A DNA stretch of 64,000 nucleotides from Scandinavium lactucae (GTDB lineage Bacteria > Pseudomonadota > Gammaproteobacteria > Enterobacterales > Enterobacteriaceae). Numbering within the stretch: the stretch's first letter is position 1; each line of letters opens with the position of its first letter. Below the pieces are notes generated by a model. That model was given only the letters and a program-made list of their open reading frames with translations. It had not been told where the DNA came from and ran no database searches. The position numbers were made by a program, and so were the translations under genes. The DNA is taken from positions 744,001-808,000 of the forward strand of contig NZ_JAWXRD010000040.1 of the NCBI RefSeq assembly GCF_033843265.1, in the 5' to 3' direction. Shown here one piece after another: positions 33,916 through 42,531 of the stretch.

Positions 33916-34978
33916 ATTATCGGTCGATAATCTGCATTTAACCTACGGCGACAACCCTGTGCTGAAAGGCGTGTCGATGAACCTGAAACGCGGAGAAGTG
34001 GTGTCGTTACTTGGCCCTTCCGGCAGCGGAAAAACGACCCTGCTGCGCGCCGTCGCCGGGCTGGAAAAACCGACCCAGGGCGCGATTATTATCGGCAATA
34101 ACAAGGTCTATGGCGGCACGCCGCGCAGTGAAATTCCGGCGGAAGAACGTAACCTCGGGCTGGTGTTCCAGTCCTATGCGCTGTGGCCGCACAAAACCGT
34201 GTTTGAGAACGTGGCCTATCCGCTGAAACTGCGTAAAGTCGCCAGCGCGGAAATCGCCCAGCGCGTGCAGGCGGTATTGGATCAGCTCGGCCTCGGGCAT
34301 CTCGGGAAACGGCATCCGTATCAACTTTCCGGCGGGCAGCAGCAGCGGGTGGCGATTGGCCGGGCGCTGGTGTATAACCCGCCGGTTATTCTGCTCGATG
34401 AACCGCTGTCGAACCTTGATGCCAAACTGCGCGAAGAGGCCCGGGTGTTCCTGCGCGAGCTGATCATTAAGCTCGGTCTGTCGGCGCTGATGGTGACCCA
34501 CGATCAGGGCGAAGCAATGGCGATATCCGACCGGATTCTGCTGCTCAATAACGGCAAAATCGAGCAACAGGGCACCCCGCAAGAGATGTACGGCTCACCG
34601 AAGACGCTGTTTACCGCCGAGTTTATGGGCAGTAATAACCGCCTGCACGGCAACGTGACGGAGGTGCGTGACGGCAAAGCCCGCATCGAAGGCCGCGGTT
34701 GGGCGCTGTGGGGATTAGCCGGGGAAGGCGTGCAAAGCGGTCAGGAAGGCACGGCGGTGATCCGCGTGGAGCGTGTCGCCCTGGTCGACGGGCCGGGTGA
34801 AAACCAACTGGAACTGCCGCTGCTGACCAGCATGTATCTGGGCGATAAATGGGAATATCTGTTCCGTACCTCCGGCGATGATTTTGTGATCCGCGCCTAC
34901 GGGGCCGAGGTGCGTGATCCGCAGCATAGCCATCTGGCCCTGCCGGAAAAACACGTCTGGATTTTCCCGAAATCCTGA
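33908..34978 (+). CDS. ABC transporter ATP-binding protein (AfuC-like)
   Basis: A 356-residue ATPase starting MIELSVDNLHLTYG. Walker A GPSGSGKTT, signature LSGGQQQRVAIGRAL, Walker B VILLDEPLSNLD and the switch His in MVTHDQGEA are all intact. The last 110 residues form a TOBE-type regulatory domain, as in the FbpC/PotA group. It energises the fused permease upstream and is the last gene before a terminator. Confidence 0.92.
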   Translation: MIELSVDNLHLTYGDNPVLKGVSMNLKRGEVVSLLGPSGSGKTTLLRAVAGLEKPTQGAIIIGNNKVYGGTPRSEIPAEERNLGLVFQSYALWPHKTVFENVAYPLKLRKVASAEIAQRVQAVLDQLGLGHLGKRHPYQLSGGQQQRVAIGRALVYNPPVILLDEPLSNLDAKLREEARVFLRELIIKLGLSALMVTHDQGEAMAISDRILLLNNGKIEQQGTPQEMYGSPKTLFTAEFMGSNNRLHGNVTEVRDGKARIEGRGWALWGLAGEGVQSGQEGTAVIRVERVALVDGPGENQLELPLLTSMYLGDKWEYLFRTSGDDFVIRAYGAEVRDPQHSHLALPEKHVWIFPKS

Positions 34979-34998
34979 TTCTCTCTATAGGGAAGTAT

Positions 34999-35028
34999 GG
35001 GAGCCGCGCCAGGTGGCTCCCTGATTTT
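34999..35028. terminator. Terminator between the two convergent ABC operons
   Basis: GGGAGCC and GGCTCCC around a GC-rich loop, then TGATTTTCG, between the ends of the Afu-like and sfu operons. Confidence 0.7.
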
Positions 35029-35036
35029 CGCTCATT

Positions 35037-36062
35037 TTATGCCGCCAGTACGCACGCCTGGCCGGTCACCGCCAGTGAGACCGGCATCCCCACCCGCCAA
35101 TGCTGCTGACTGACGGTCTTGAGCTGCAACGGCGTTGACCACTGCGGTGATGACAGCGTCAGCGTCGACAAATAGCCGGTAAAGTCCACGTCGCTGATGG
35201 TGATCGCCTGGGAGCCGCTATCCGGCGCAATCACGATTTGCTCCGGGCGCAGCATCACCCGCCATTCCCCCGAGAGCTGTGGTTGGCTTACCGGGATCAC
35301 GCCTAATTCGCAATGGGCAAAACCGTTGTTGACCTGTGCGGAAAACATCAGCGCATCGCCGAGGAACAGCGCGGTGGCTTCATCCACCGGCTGCGAATAG
35401 ACCTCGGCGGGCGAGCCGACCTGGGTAAAACGGCCTTCGCGGATCACCGCAATCTGGCTGGCAAACGACAGGGCTTCGTGCTGATCGTGAGTCACCAGTA
35501 TTGAGGCCACACCCGCATGGGCCAGCAGATCGGCCGTGGCTTTTCGGGTCGCGGCGCGCAGGCCGGTATCCAACGCCGAGAACGGCTCATCCAGCAGCAT
35601 CAACACTGGCTCTTGCGCCAACGCCCGGGCCAGCGCCACGCGCTGCTGTTGTCCGCCGGAGATCTCATGCGGCCAGTGGTGCTGTAAACGGGTATCGAGC
35701 GACACCAACTCCATCAACTCGGCGACCCGGCGACGGTTCTCCTCTTTCGATCCACTTAAACCGTAGGCAATGTTCTCCCCCACTTTCATGTGCGGGAATA
35801 GCGCCCCTTCCTGGGGGACAAACCCAATCCCGCGCTGATGGGCCGGAATAAAAGTATGCTGATCATAAAGCGTGGTGCCGGACAGCGTGATGCGCCCGCT
35901 GTCGGGGGTTTCAAACCCGGCCAGGATACGTAATAAGGTGGTTTTTCCCGAGCCGGACGGCCCGACAATCACCGTTCTGCTGGCGGGCATCACCGATAAA
36001 CTCAGGTTGTCCAGCACCGTTGTCTGGCCAAATTTTTTAGAAATGTTTGCTAATTCAATCAT
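35037..36062 (-). CDS. sfuC: SfuC, ferric ABC importer ATPase
   Basis: A 341-residue ATPase of the Fe3+ importer. Walker A GPSGSGKTTLLR, signature ISGGQQQRVALARAL, Walker B VLMLLDEPFSALD and switch His LVTHDQHEA are intact. A C-terminal TOBE-like domain follows from about residue 230. The ATG follows an AGGT site and lies one base after the sfuB stop, so the two are translated together. Confidence 0.92.
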   Translation of the reverse strand: MIELANISKKFGQTTVLDNLSLSVMPASRTVIVGPSGSGKTTLLRILAGFETPDSGRITLSGTTLYDQHTFIPAHQRGIGFVPQEGALFPHMKVGENIAYGLSGSKEENRRRVAELMELVSLDTRLQHHWPHEISGGQQQRVALARALAQEPVLMLLDEPFSALDTGLRAATRKATADLLAHAGVASILVTHDQHEALSFASQIAVIREGRFTQVGSPAEVYSQPVDEATALFLGDALMFSAQVNNGFAHCELGVIPVSQPQLSGEWRVMLRPEQIVIAPDSGSQAITISDVDFTGYLSTLTLSSPQWSTPLQLKTVSQQHWRVGMPVSLAVTGQACVLAA

Positions 36063-36063
36063 T

Positions 36064-37638
36064 TTACAGACCTGCCAGTTTTTGCGACTGCACGTACAGA
36101 ATACCGGTTAACGGGAGAGAGATAAGGACCATCAGCAGCGCATAGGGCGCGGCGGCAACGTAATCAATTTCACTGGTCAAAGCCCAGAAACCGGTTGAAA
36201 GCGTGCGGGTGCCCAGAGGCGACAACAGCAGCGTGGCGGTGAGTTCGTTAGTAATCCCCAGGAAGACCAGCGCCGCACCTGCCGCAGCACCCGGTGCCGC
36301 CAACCGAAGAGTAATCGTCCCGATGGCCCGGGCCTGCGTTTTACCTAAACTGCGGGCGACGTTTTCCAGCTCAACCGGTGCCTGGGCAATCCCGGCGCGC
36401 AGGTTGATCAGCGCTCGCGGAGTGAACATCAGCAAATACGCGAGGAACAGGGTGATTTCGGTCTGATAGATGGGCCGCATGTAATGAATGGTCACCGTGA
36501 CCAGCGCCAGGGCAACCACAATCCCGGGCAGCGAACTGGCAAAATAGTTGCAGCCTTCCAGCACCCGGAACAGCGGGCGCGGATACCGCACCGACAGCCA
36601 CGCAATCGGGATGCCCGCCAGAATAATCACCAACGCGCCTCCGGCGGCCAGGAGCAACGTCTGGCGCAATGACAGCCAAAGATCGGCCTGAGCCCAGTTT
36701 TCAATACCGCCGAGCCACAGCCAGCGGAACAGCACCGCTAACGGCACCACCAGCGCCAGAACAATAACGCCCCCGGCAAACAGCTGACCGAATACACTTT
36801 GCAGCCGGGTCAGGCAGCGGGAATGCTGTTCCCGCGGGGAACCGGCCCCCACCCGGGCATAACGGGCTTTGCCGCGCGTCGCCCCTTCCAGCGCCAGGAA
36901 CATCAGGCAGCATAAGGCCAGCACGCCCGCCAGCATATTGGCCGCCGGGCCGCTAAAGGTCGACTGGAACTGGTCGTAAATGGCGGTAGTGAACGTATCA
37001 AAACGGATCATCGCGTACAGGCCATATTCCGCCAGTAGATGCAGAGTCACCAGCAGCGCACCGCCCCAGATAGCCAGCCGGAGCTGGGGCAAAACAATAC
37101 GGAAAAAGATGGCCCACGGCGGGGTGCCGAGCGAGGCGGCGACATCCTCCAGGGTTGGGTCGAGACGACGCAGCACCGCAGCCACGGGCAGAGTGATAAA
37201 CGGGTAATAGGCCAGCACTGAGAGAAACACCCCGGCGGATAAACCGTGCATCGAGGGCACGGCGCTGACCCAGGCATAGCTTTGCACAAACGCCGGGATA
37301 GCCAGCGGGGCCACCGCTAGCATCGACCAGATACGCTTCCCGGCAAGCGAAGTTCGTTCTGTCAGCCAGGCCAGCAGCGTCCCGGTAAACACAGAAAGCG
37401 GGACGGCAATCACCACCAACAGCAGCGTGTTGCTCAACAACTCAGCCACACGCGGGCGAAAAATGAGTGCCTTGACGGTTTCCCAGCCGGTATCAAACCC
37501 CACCGCCACCACAAACGCTGGCGGTATCAATGACAGCATCGAGAAGAAAATTGCCAGCAACACCATCACAAACGCAGGACGGCGCTGTCCATCACGAGTC
37601 TGTCCGCGTTGACACTCGGAAACGTTAACCACTGACAT
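36064..37638 (-). CDS. sfuB: SfuB, ferric ABC importer permease (fused)
   Basis: A 524-residue inner-membrane permease with two BPD domains and about 12 helices. EAA-type loops are visible as LEDVAASLGTPPW and LENVARSLGKTQA. It belongs to the SfuB/FbpB group, which carries ferric iron across the inner membrane. It lies between sfuA (22 bases) and sfuC (1 base). Confidence 0.92.
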   Translation of the reverse strand: MSVVNVSECQRGQTRDGQRRPAFVMVLLAIFFSMLSLIPPAFVVAVGFDTGWETVKALIFRPRVAELLSNTLLLVVIAVPLSVFTGTLLAWLTERTSLAGKRIWSMLAVAPLAIPAFVQSYAWVSAVPSMHGLSAGVFLSVLAYYPFITLPVAAVLRRLDPTLEDVAASLGTPPWAIFFRIVLPQLRLAIWGGALLVTLHLLAEYGLYAMIRFDTFTTAIYDQFQSTFSGPAANMLAGVLALCCLMFLALEGATRGKARYARVGAGSPREQHSRCLTRLQSVFGQLFAGGVIVLALVVPLAVLFRWLWLGGIENWAQADLWLSLRQTLLLAAGGALVIILAGIPIAWLSVRYPRPLFRVLEGCNYFASSLPGIVVALALVTVTIHYMRPIYQTEITLFLAYLLMFTPRALINLRAGIAQAPVELENVARSLGKTQARAIGTITLRLAAPGAAAGAALVFLGITNELTATLLLSPLGTRTLSTGFWALTSEIDYVAAAPYALLMVLISLPLTGILYVQSQKLAGL

Positions 37639-37660
37639 CAGGCACTCACCACCGCAGGGA

Positions 37661-38677
37661 TTAAAGAAGGCCAGCTTCAGTCATCAAATCAATGACTTTT
37701 TTGCTGTTGAGCGATGACGGTTCAACCTTTGGTGCATCCAGGTCTTTCAGGGGAACCAGTTTAGGGTTGGACTGGGCGTTGACGCCGACCGCATATTCAA
37801 ACGCGTCATTGGTCCGCAGCATATCCTGACCGGCTTTACCGGTAATCCACTTCATGAAGGCCTGAGCCTGCGGCTGATGCTTGCTGGAGGCCAGCACGCC
37901 ACCGCCGGAGATGCTGACAAATGCCCCCGGATCCTGATGTTTAAAGTAATAGAGTTGGGTATTTTTACTGTTTTCGCCGGTTTTCGCCTGGTCAACAAAA
38001 CGGTAGTAGTGATAAATCACCCCGCCATCAATCTGTCCCGCGTTGACCGCTTTCATTACTGTGCTGTTACCTTTGTAGGCGACGAAGTTGGTTTTCATCG
38101 CTTTCAGCCAGTCGAGGGTCGCTTTCTCCCCTTTCAGCGCCAGCATGGCACTGACGATAGCCTGGAAATCTGCCCCGGAAGGCGATGCCGCCCAGCGCCC
38201 TTTCCACTCGGGTTTAGCGAGATCCATCAGCGATTTCGGCAGCTCAGCTTCTGACAGTTTCGCTGGGTTATAAACGAATACCGTGCTGCGGGCGGCAATG
38301 CCCATCCAGCGGCCATGCTCGGGACGCCAGGTCGGCGGCACCTGGCTCAGCGTGTCTTTATCCAGCGGTGCGAACAGTTTAGCGTTATCCACCAGCACCA
38401 TCGCCGGGGAGTTTTCCGTCAGGAATACGTCAGCCGGAGAGGCGCTGCCCTCCTGTACCAGTTGGTTGCCCAACTCGCTGTCGCCGCCGTTACGCAGCGT
38501 GACTTTAATGCCTGTCTCCTTGGTGAACCCGTCCACCCACGACTTAACCAGGTTTTCGTGCTGGGCGTTATACACCACGATACCGTCGTTGTTATCCGCT
38601 GCGCAGGCCAGAGACGACACCAGCATTGATGAAGTCACTACTGCAATTGAGCAAAGCGTCGATACGCTAAATTTCAT
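37661..38677 (-). CDS. sfuA: SfuA, periplasmic ferric-iron-binding protein
   Basis: A 338-residue binding protein very close to Serratia SfuA: GIVVYNAQHENLVKSW, RNGGDSELGNQL and HQDPGAFVSISGGG. The signal peptide ends near LACAAD. The iron-binding Tyr cluster IYHYYRF is present, as are the His and Glu of YNAQHENL, which fits chelation of bare Fe3+. It is the first gene of sfuABC, downstream of a Fur box. Confidence 0.95.
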   Translation of the reverse strand: MKFSVSTLCSIAVVTSSMLVSSLACAADNNDGIVVYNAQHENLVKSWVDGFTKETGIKVTLRNGGDSELGNQLVQEGSASPADVFLTENSPAMVLVDNAKLFAPLDKDTLSQVPPTWRPEHGRWMGIAARSTVFVYNPAKLSEAELPKSLMDLAKPEWKGRWAASPSGADFQAIVSAMLALKGEKATLDWLKAMKTNFVAYKGNSTVMKAVNAGQIDGGVIYHYYRFVDQAKTGENSKNTQLYYFKHQDPGAFVSISGGGVLASSKHQPQAQAFMKWITGKAGQDMLRTNDAFEYAVGVNAQSNPKLVPLKDLDAPKVEPSSLNSKKVIDLMTEAGLL

Positions 38678-38753
38678 CCGTTAAACCCTCATTAAAATGA
38701 ATACATCACACAGAATGCATAGCGGGCGGATTACAGCACAACATCAGTTGAAT

Positions 38754-38772
38754 GATAATGAAAACAGTTATC
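38754..38772 (-). promoter_or_regulatory. Fur box upstream of sfuA
   Basis: GATAATGAAAACAGTTATC matches most positions of the 19-bp Fur consensus and lies about 75 bases upstream of the sfuA start. It predicts iron repression of sfuABC. Confidence 0.82.
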
Positions 38773-38978
38773 ATTTCTAAATAAAGGTTAATAATTCGGT
38801 CAAATGAGGATTTCCTGAGATGAAAATCCTGCCCTGGCGTTGATGAGTCGACAAAGCTTAATAAAACCTTAGGTAAACCGTTTTGCGTTCAGAACGGACG
38901 CAGAGATATGCCTTAAAAATTTTGTTGTATGCTTTAGGGTGTTAGGCGAATAACCCATAAAAATGCTTCGAGGTCATA

Positions 38979-40208
38979 GTGAATTCATTCAAATTCGTTA
39001 TGCAGTTGTTGGTATGGTGCGCACTCTATTTCGCTCTTGGATATATCTCACTTTTCCTCGATGATCCGGCAAGCCAGGTTTCCTTTGTCTGGTTCCCGGC
39101 AGGCCTTGCCGTGAGCGCATTCTTGTTAACCTCGCGCCGCCGCTGGCCGTGGCTGTTTCTGGGGTTATTTATCGTCAGGACGGGGCTGGATGTGACCCTG
39201 TGCCACTCGCTTGAAACCTCTCTCGTACACTCAGTCATCTCATTGAGCAACGACCTGGCGATTGCCTGGTGTGTACGCCATTTCACCCGCCCGCACGACA
39301 CGCTGCACAGCCTCGGGGTGTGGCTCGCGGCCACCTTATTCATCAGCGCCGTGGCCGCCGCGCTGGGCGGTGGATGGGTGGTCCTGCGCCACGAAGTGGA
39401 CTTTATTCAGACGCTGTGGATTTGGTGGTCGGCCAACGTGGTCGGCACCCTTTTGGTAACCTCGATTGTGATGGGCCTGTTCTGGCGACCAGCCGCCGAT
39501 ATACGGCGTCATTGGCTGGCGGGCGGTGTATTGTGGCTGCTGTTATGCCTGAGTGCTGTGTACGTTTTCCATCAGCCGATTGGCGGCCCTCGGGGTGAAG
39601 CCTTCATGTTCAGTCTGGCCTGTATTCCCGTGATGGTGATGATAGCCATCCCGGTTGTCAGCGGGAATCAGATGGGCGCGGCGGCATTTCTCAGTTTTTG
39701 CATTATCGTGATTTATTATTCATGGCAGCGTAATGGCCCGCTATTTATCCCTGGCTTAAAACCGGGCGAACCACTTTTGCTGGCCCAATGCTATCTGTCC
39801 GGCACCGCCCTGCTGCTAATCTTTATCTATTTCCTCAGGCACTCACCCAAAACTTTTCTTACGGTATCCTGGTATCTGGACCCCCGAAGCGGTCATCTGA
39901 CCTGGGATGACCGTTCGCCGAATGTGCTCACCCAACAACTGTCGACTATTCCCGACACCGACCGGCTGCTGTCGCTGATGTCTCCCGGCGATCGGCAAAT
40001 TATGCGTGAACGATGGACTCGCGTGCAGAGCGGCAGCACCATCAAAGGGTCGTTTCGATTTTTACTTACCCTTTCTCCGACTCTTACATTGCATCTTCAG
40101 GAAACAAAACTGATTGCCTTGCAGCAGCCTGACGGCGTGGTGCTGATTGGCTACTGGACGGGCGAATCTCAGGGCCAGGGATCGGCTCGCGTGTTCAAGG
40201 GGACGTAA
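38979..40208 (+). CDS. MASE1-domain membrane protein without output domain
   Basis: A 409-residue protein. The N-terminal 290 residues form eight or so helices of MASE1 type (LGYISLFLDDPASQVSFVWFPAGLA). The remaining 110 residues (TVSWYLDPRSGHLTWDDRSP onward) look like a degenerate PAS-like domain. There is no GGDEF, EAL or kinase domain, which MASE1 normally serves. It begins with GTG after a GAGG site. The next gene starts 3 bases after its stop, so the two are coupled. Confidence 0.75.
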   Translation: MNSFKFVMQLLVWCALYFALGYISLFLDDPASQVSFVWFPAGLAVSAFLLTSRRRWPWLFLGLFIVRTGLDVTLCHSLETSLVHSVISLSNDLAIAWCVRHFTRPHDTLHSLGVWLAATLFISAVAAALGGGWVVLRHEVDFIQTLWIWWSANVVGTLLVTSIVMGLFWRPAADIRRHWLAGGVLWLLLCLSAVYVFHQPIGGPRGEAFMFSLACIPVMVMIAIPVVSGNQMGAAAFLSFCIIVIYYSWQRNGPLFIPGLKPGEPLLLAQCYLSGTALLLIFIYFLRHSPKTFLTVSWYLDPRSGHLTWDDRSPNVLTQQLSTIPDTDRLLSLMSPGDRQIMRERWTRVQSGSTIKGSFRFLLTLSPTLTLHLQETKLIALQQPDGVVLIGYWTGESQGQGSARVFKGT

Positions 40209-40211
40209 TCC

Positions 40212-41453
40212 ATGCTGCAGATAGCACTGTTATTGATGGGCGCTAACTTTCTGCGAAAAGCCGCGCCGTTTCTTGCCGTGATCGGTGTGCTCTGGGGCGT
40301 ACTGGGCCTCTCTATTTTCCTCGACGGCATGGAAGGTATGCGCTATTTCCCGTTTCATGTCTTCGGCATTTTGCTGCTGATTGAAAGCCTGATCACTCTA
40401 CTCCTGGCAGGCAGCGCCAAGGGTGCGCAAAAATCGGTTTTTTATTTTAAAGGCGGCATCTTTTGCTTTATTGCGATTCTTATTCTCTCCGGGCGGGAGA
40501 GCAGCAATCTGTTACTGGCTATTTTGTTCGGTTTTGCATTTTTCATCACCGGACTGTTTGTGATGGCATCCGCGTGGGTGGTGCGTTACGAAAACTGGCG
40601 TCGGGTGTTTCTCGGCGGGTTGGCGCAGCTGGCGTTCGCCCTGTTCCTCTTTCTGCCCTATCCCACCCACCATCATGGCACCATTTCACAGTTTCTCGGC
40701 GTGATTATGATTCTGGGCAGCATCCAGTGCCTTAGTCTGGCGCGGCGTGCGTTCCGGCTGCGTGAAGGGGTGTCCTCAGAACTCAGGAACGATGCGCCCG
40801 CCGCGGGACCTTTAATTGTGCATGTCTGGACCCCGGAAGGATCGTCTGGAAAATCGCCCATTCCCCGGCCGGTTATCAATCGTTACATCGCCGCGGTGGA
40901 TATTGACGGGGTGATCTCGACCGGGCACGCCGCGCTGGAAATGTCACCCGATGTGTATATCAGCCTGTATCCCGCTGTCGATATCGACCGTTCGCCGTCA
41001 GAGTTTTTTAACACCCTGAAAGCGATTCAGGAAAATAATGTGCCGGGTCAATTTCAACCGAGCTATCAGCAGGAGGCCGCGGCCTGGTGCGACTCCGACC
41101 GAAAAATCATCTTCCAGCATTACAACGCCAGCGCCTTACGCCGTTATTGGGAAAATTACCGCGAGGTAAACACCTATAACCTGACGTGGCGCAACTGTTC
41201 GAGCAGCGTGGCGTATGGGCTTGAAGCGGCGCTCGAGGGGATCCTCTCTGACGGGCGGGGAGGGTTGCATTTCATCCGCTTATTTTTCATGCCCGAACTG
41301 TGGATTGCGGCTCAATTACGAAAGCGTGCCACCACCATGGCCTGGACCCCCGGCCTGATGCTGGATTATGCGCGGGCATTGCACGTGCTGGTTCATCCCA
41401 GGGAACATTCGTGGATGCAGCGCTGGAAGCAACAACTGGACAGAACAGGTTGA
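40212..41453 (+). CDS. HdeD-like membrane domain fused to a papain-fold (permuted NlpC/P60-like) domain
   Basis: A 413-residue protein. Residues 1-180 hold about six helices in the HdeD/DUF308 style (GVLWGVLGLSIFLDGMEGM). A soluble domain follows from about 205. It contains GHAALEMSPDVYISLYP and later NLTWRNCSSSVAYGLEAALEG, which reads as the His-then-Cys order of a circularly permuted papain-like hydrolase. The true substrate is unknown; peptidoglycan, lipid or protein acyl groups are possible. It is coupled to the MASE1 gene upstream. It would put a hydrolase at the inner membrane. Confidence 0.65.
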   Translation: MLQIALLLMGANFLRKAAPFLAVIGVLWGVLGLSIFLDGMEGMRYFPFHVFGILLLIESLITLLLAGSAKGAQKSVFYFKGGIFCFIAILILSGRESSNLLLAILFGFAFFITGLFVMASAWVVRYENWRRVFLGGLAQLAFALFLFLPYPTHHHGTISQFLGVIMILGSIQCLSLARRAFRLREGVSSELRNDAPAAGPLIVHVWTPEGSSGKSPIPRPVINRYIAAVDIDGVISTGHAALEMSPDVYISLYPAVDIDRSPSEFFNTLKAIQENNVPGQFQPSYQQEAAAWCDSDRKIIFQHYNASALRRYWENYREVNTYNLTWRNCSSSVAYGLEAALEGILSDGRGGLHFIRLFFMPELWIAAQLRKRATTMAWTPGLMLDYARALHVLVHPREHSWMQRWKQQLDRTG

Positions 41454-41554
41454 TGGCAGCCCAATGGTGAATAAACACGGTGTCACCGAACTCACCTTAG
41501 GGGTGAGTTATACCTTTTAATTAACGGTCATTCCTGACAAACAGGACACGCGAA

Positions 41555-42514
41555 ATGAAAAAAAATGCAGTGGTATGCAGCGTAGTCGTTCTCTGTACGG
41601 GTCCCGCCTGGGGGGCGGACTATCTTTCGGGCCAGCAACAACAATACATTCATGATGGTTTTTCACTTACCACCTCGCTTGGTTATATGGGGGGAGAGTC
41701 GAAAGAATATGTTTATGACAATAATAAACTTCTCAGTCGCCTTGACTGGAAAATCAAGAACTCGGCAATCCTCAAAATGGAGGCAAATTACGATCTCCTG
41801 CCATGGCTAAGTATTAACGCGGCAGGCTGGACGTCGCTGGCCTCCGGATCTGGTCATTTAAATGATTTCGACTGGCAGGATCCTAATTCTTCGTCGAAAA
41901 CCGACAGTTCCTCCAGTCGGGCCATATTGAATGAAGCCAATCAATACGATCTGAGCCTCCGGGGATGGGTACTCAATAACGAAAATTACAAGGCTGGGGT
42001 GATTGCCGGTTATCAGGAAAGTCGCTTTAGCATGACAGGCAAAGGAGGGACTTATGACTATGCCGGAACCGATGCCAATGGTCAGTACGACCCCAATCTC
42101 CCGCGCGAACACGGTTCCTTTCCGCCGAATCAATCCGTTATCGGCTATAAACAGACCTATCGCGCCCCGTATATCGGTCTTATCGGCAAATACGCCATCA
42201 ATAATTTTGAATTTAACGGACTGCTGAAATATAGCCATTGGGTGGATGCCAAAGACAACGACAACCATTATTTAACCGGTGCAACCAGCGCGACAAATAC
42301 CAACAATGCAGAGCTGTGGGCAGGCCAAATTAACGCCGGATACTGGCTAACATCCCAGGCGAAAGTCTTTACCGAGGCCGACTATACCTATTACCCCAAT
42401 AAAAAAGGCAAGATTGAACAATGGGATAGCGACGGTTATCAGTCAGCATCCAGTGGGGGTGGCATTCAGAACAGGAACTGGACCATTACCGCGGGACTTC
42501 AATATTTATGGTAA
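41555..42514 (+). CDS. Omptin-family outer-membrane protease
   Basis: A 319-residue ten-strand barrel protease of the OmpT/PgtE/Pla/CroP family with signal peptide (cleavage near AWGAD). The paired catalytic acids appear in NDFDWQDPNSS, and the Asp-x-His pair in HWVDAKDNDNHY, matching OmpT Asp83/Asp85 and Asp210/His212. It ends in Leu-Trp, suitable for barrel insertion. Omptins cut cationic antimicrobial peptides and plasminogen between basic residues. Conserved active residues suggest it is functional; cleavage preference cannot be read. Confidence 0.9.
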   Translation: MKKNAVVCSVVVLCTGPAWGADYLSGQQQQYIHDGFSLTTSLGYMGGESKEYVYDNNKLLSRLDWKIKNSAILKMEANYDLLPWLSINAAGWTSLASGSGHLNDFDWQDPNSSSKTDSSSSRAILNEANQYDLSLRGWVLNNENYKAGVIAGYQESRFSMTGKGGTYDYAGTDANGQYDPNLPREHGSFPPNQSVIGYKQTYRAPYIGLIGKYAINNFEFNGLLKYSHWVDAKDNDNHYLTGATSATNTNNAELWAGQINAGYWLTSQAKVFTEADYTYYPNKKGKIEQWDSDGYQSASSGGGIQNRNWTITAGLQYLW

Positions 42515-42531
42515 ACAGGTGAAGGCCTCGG

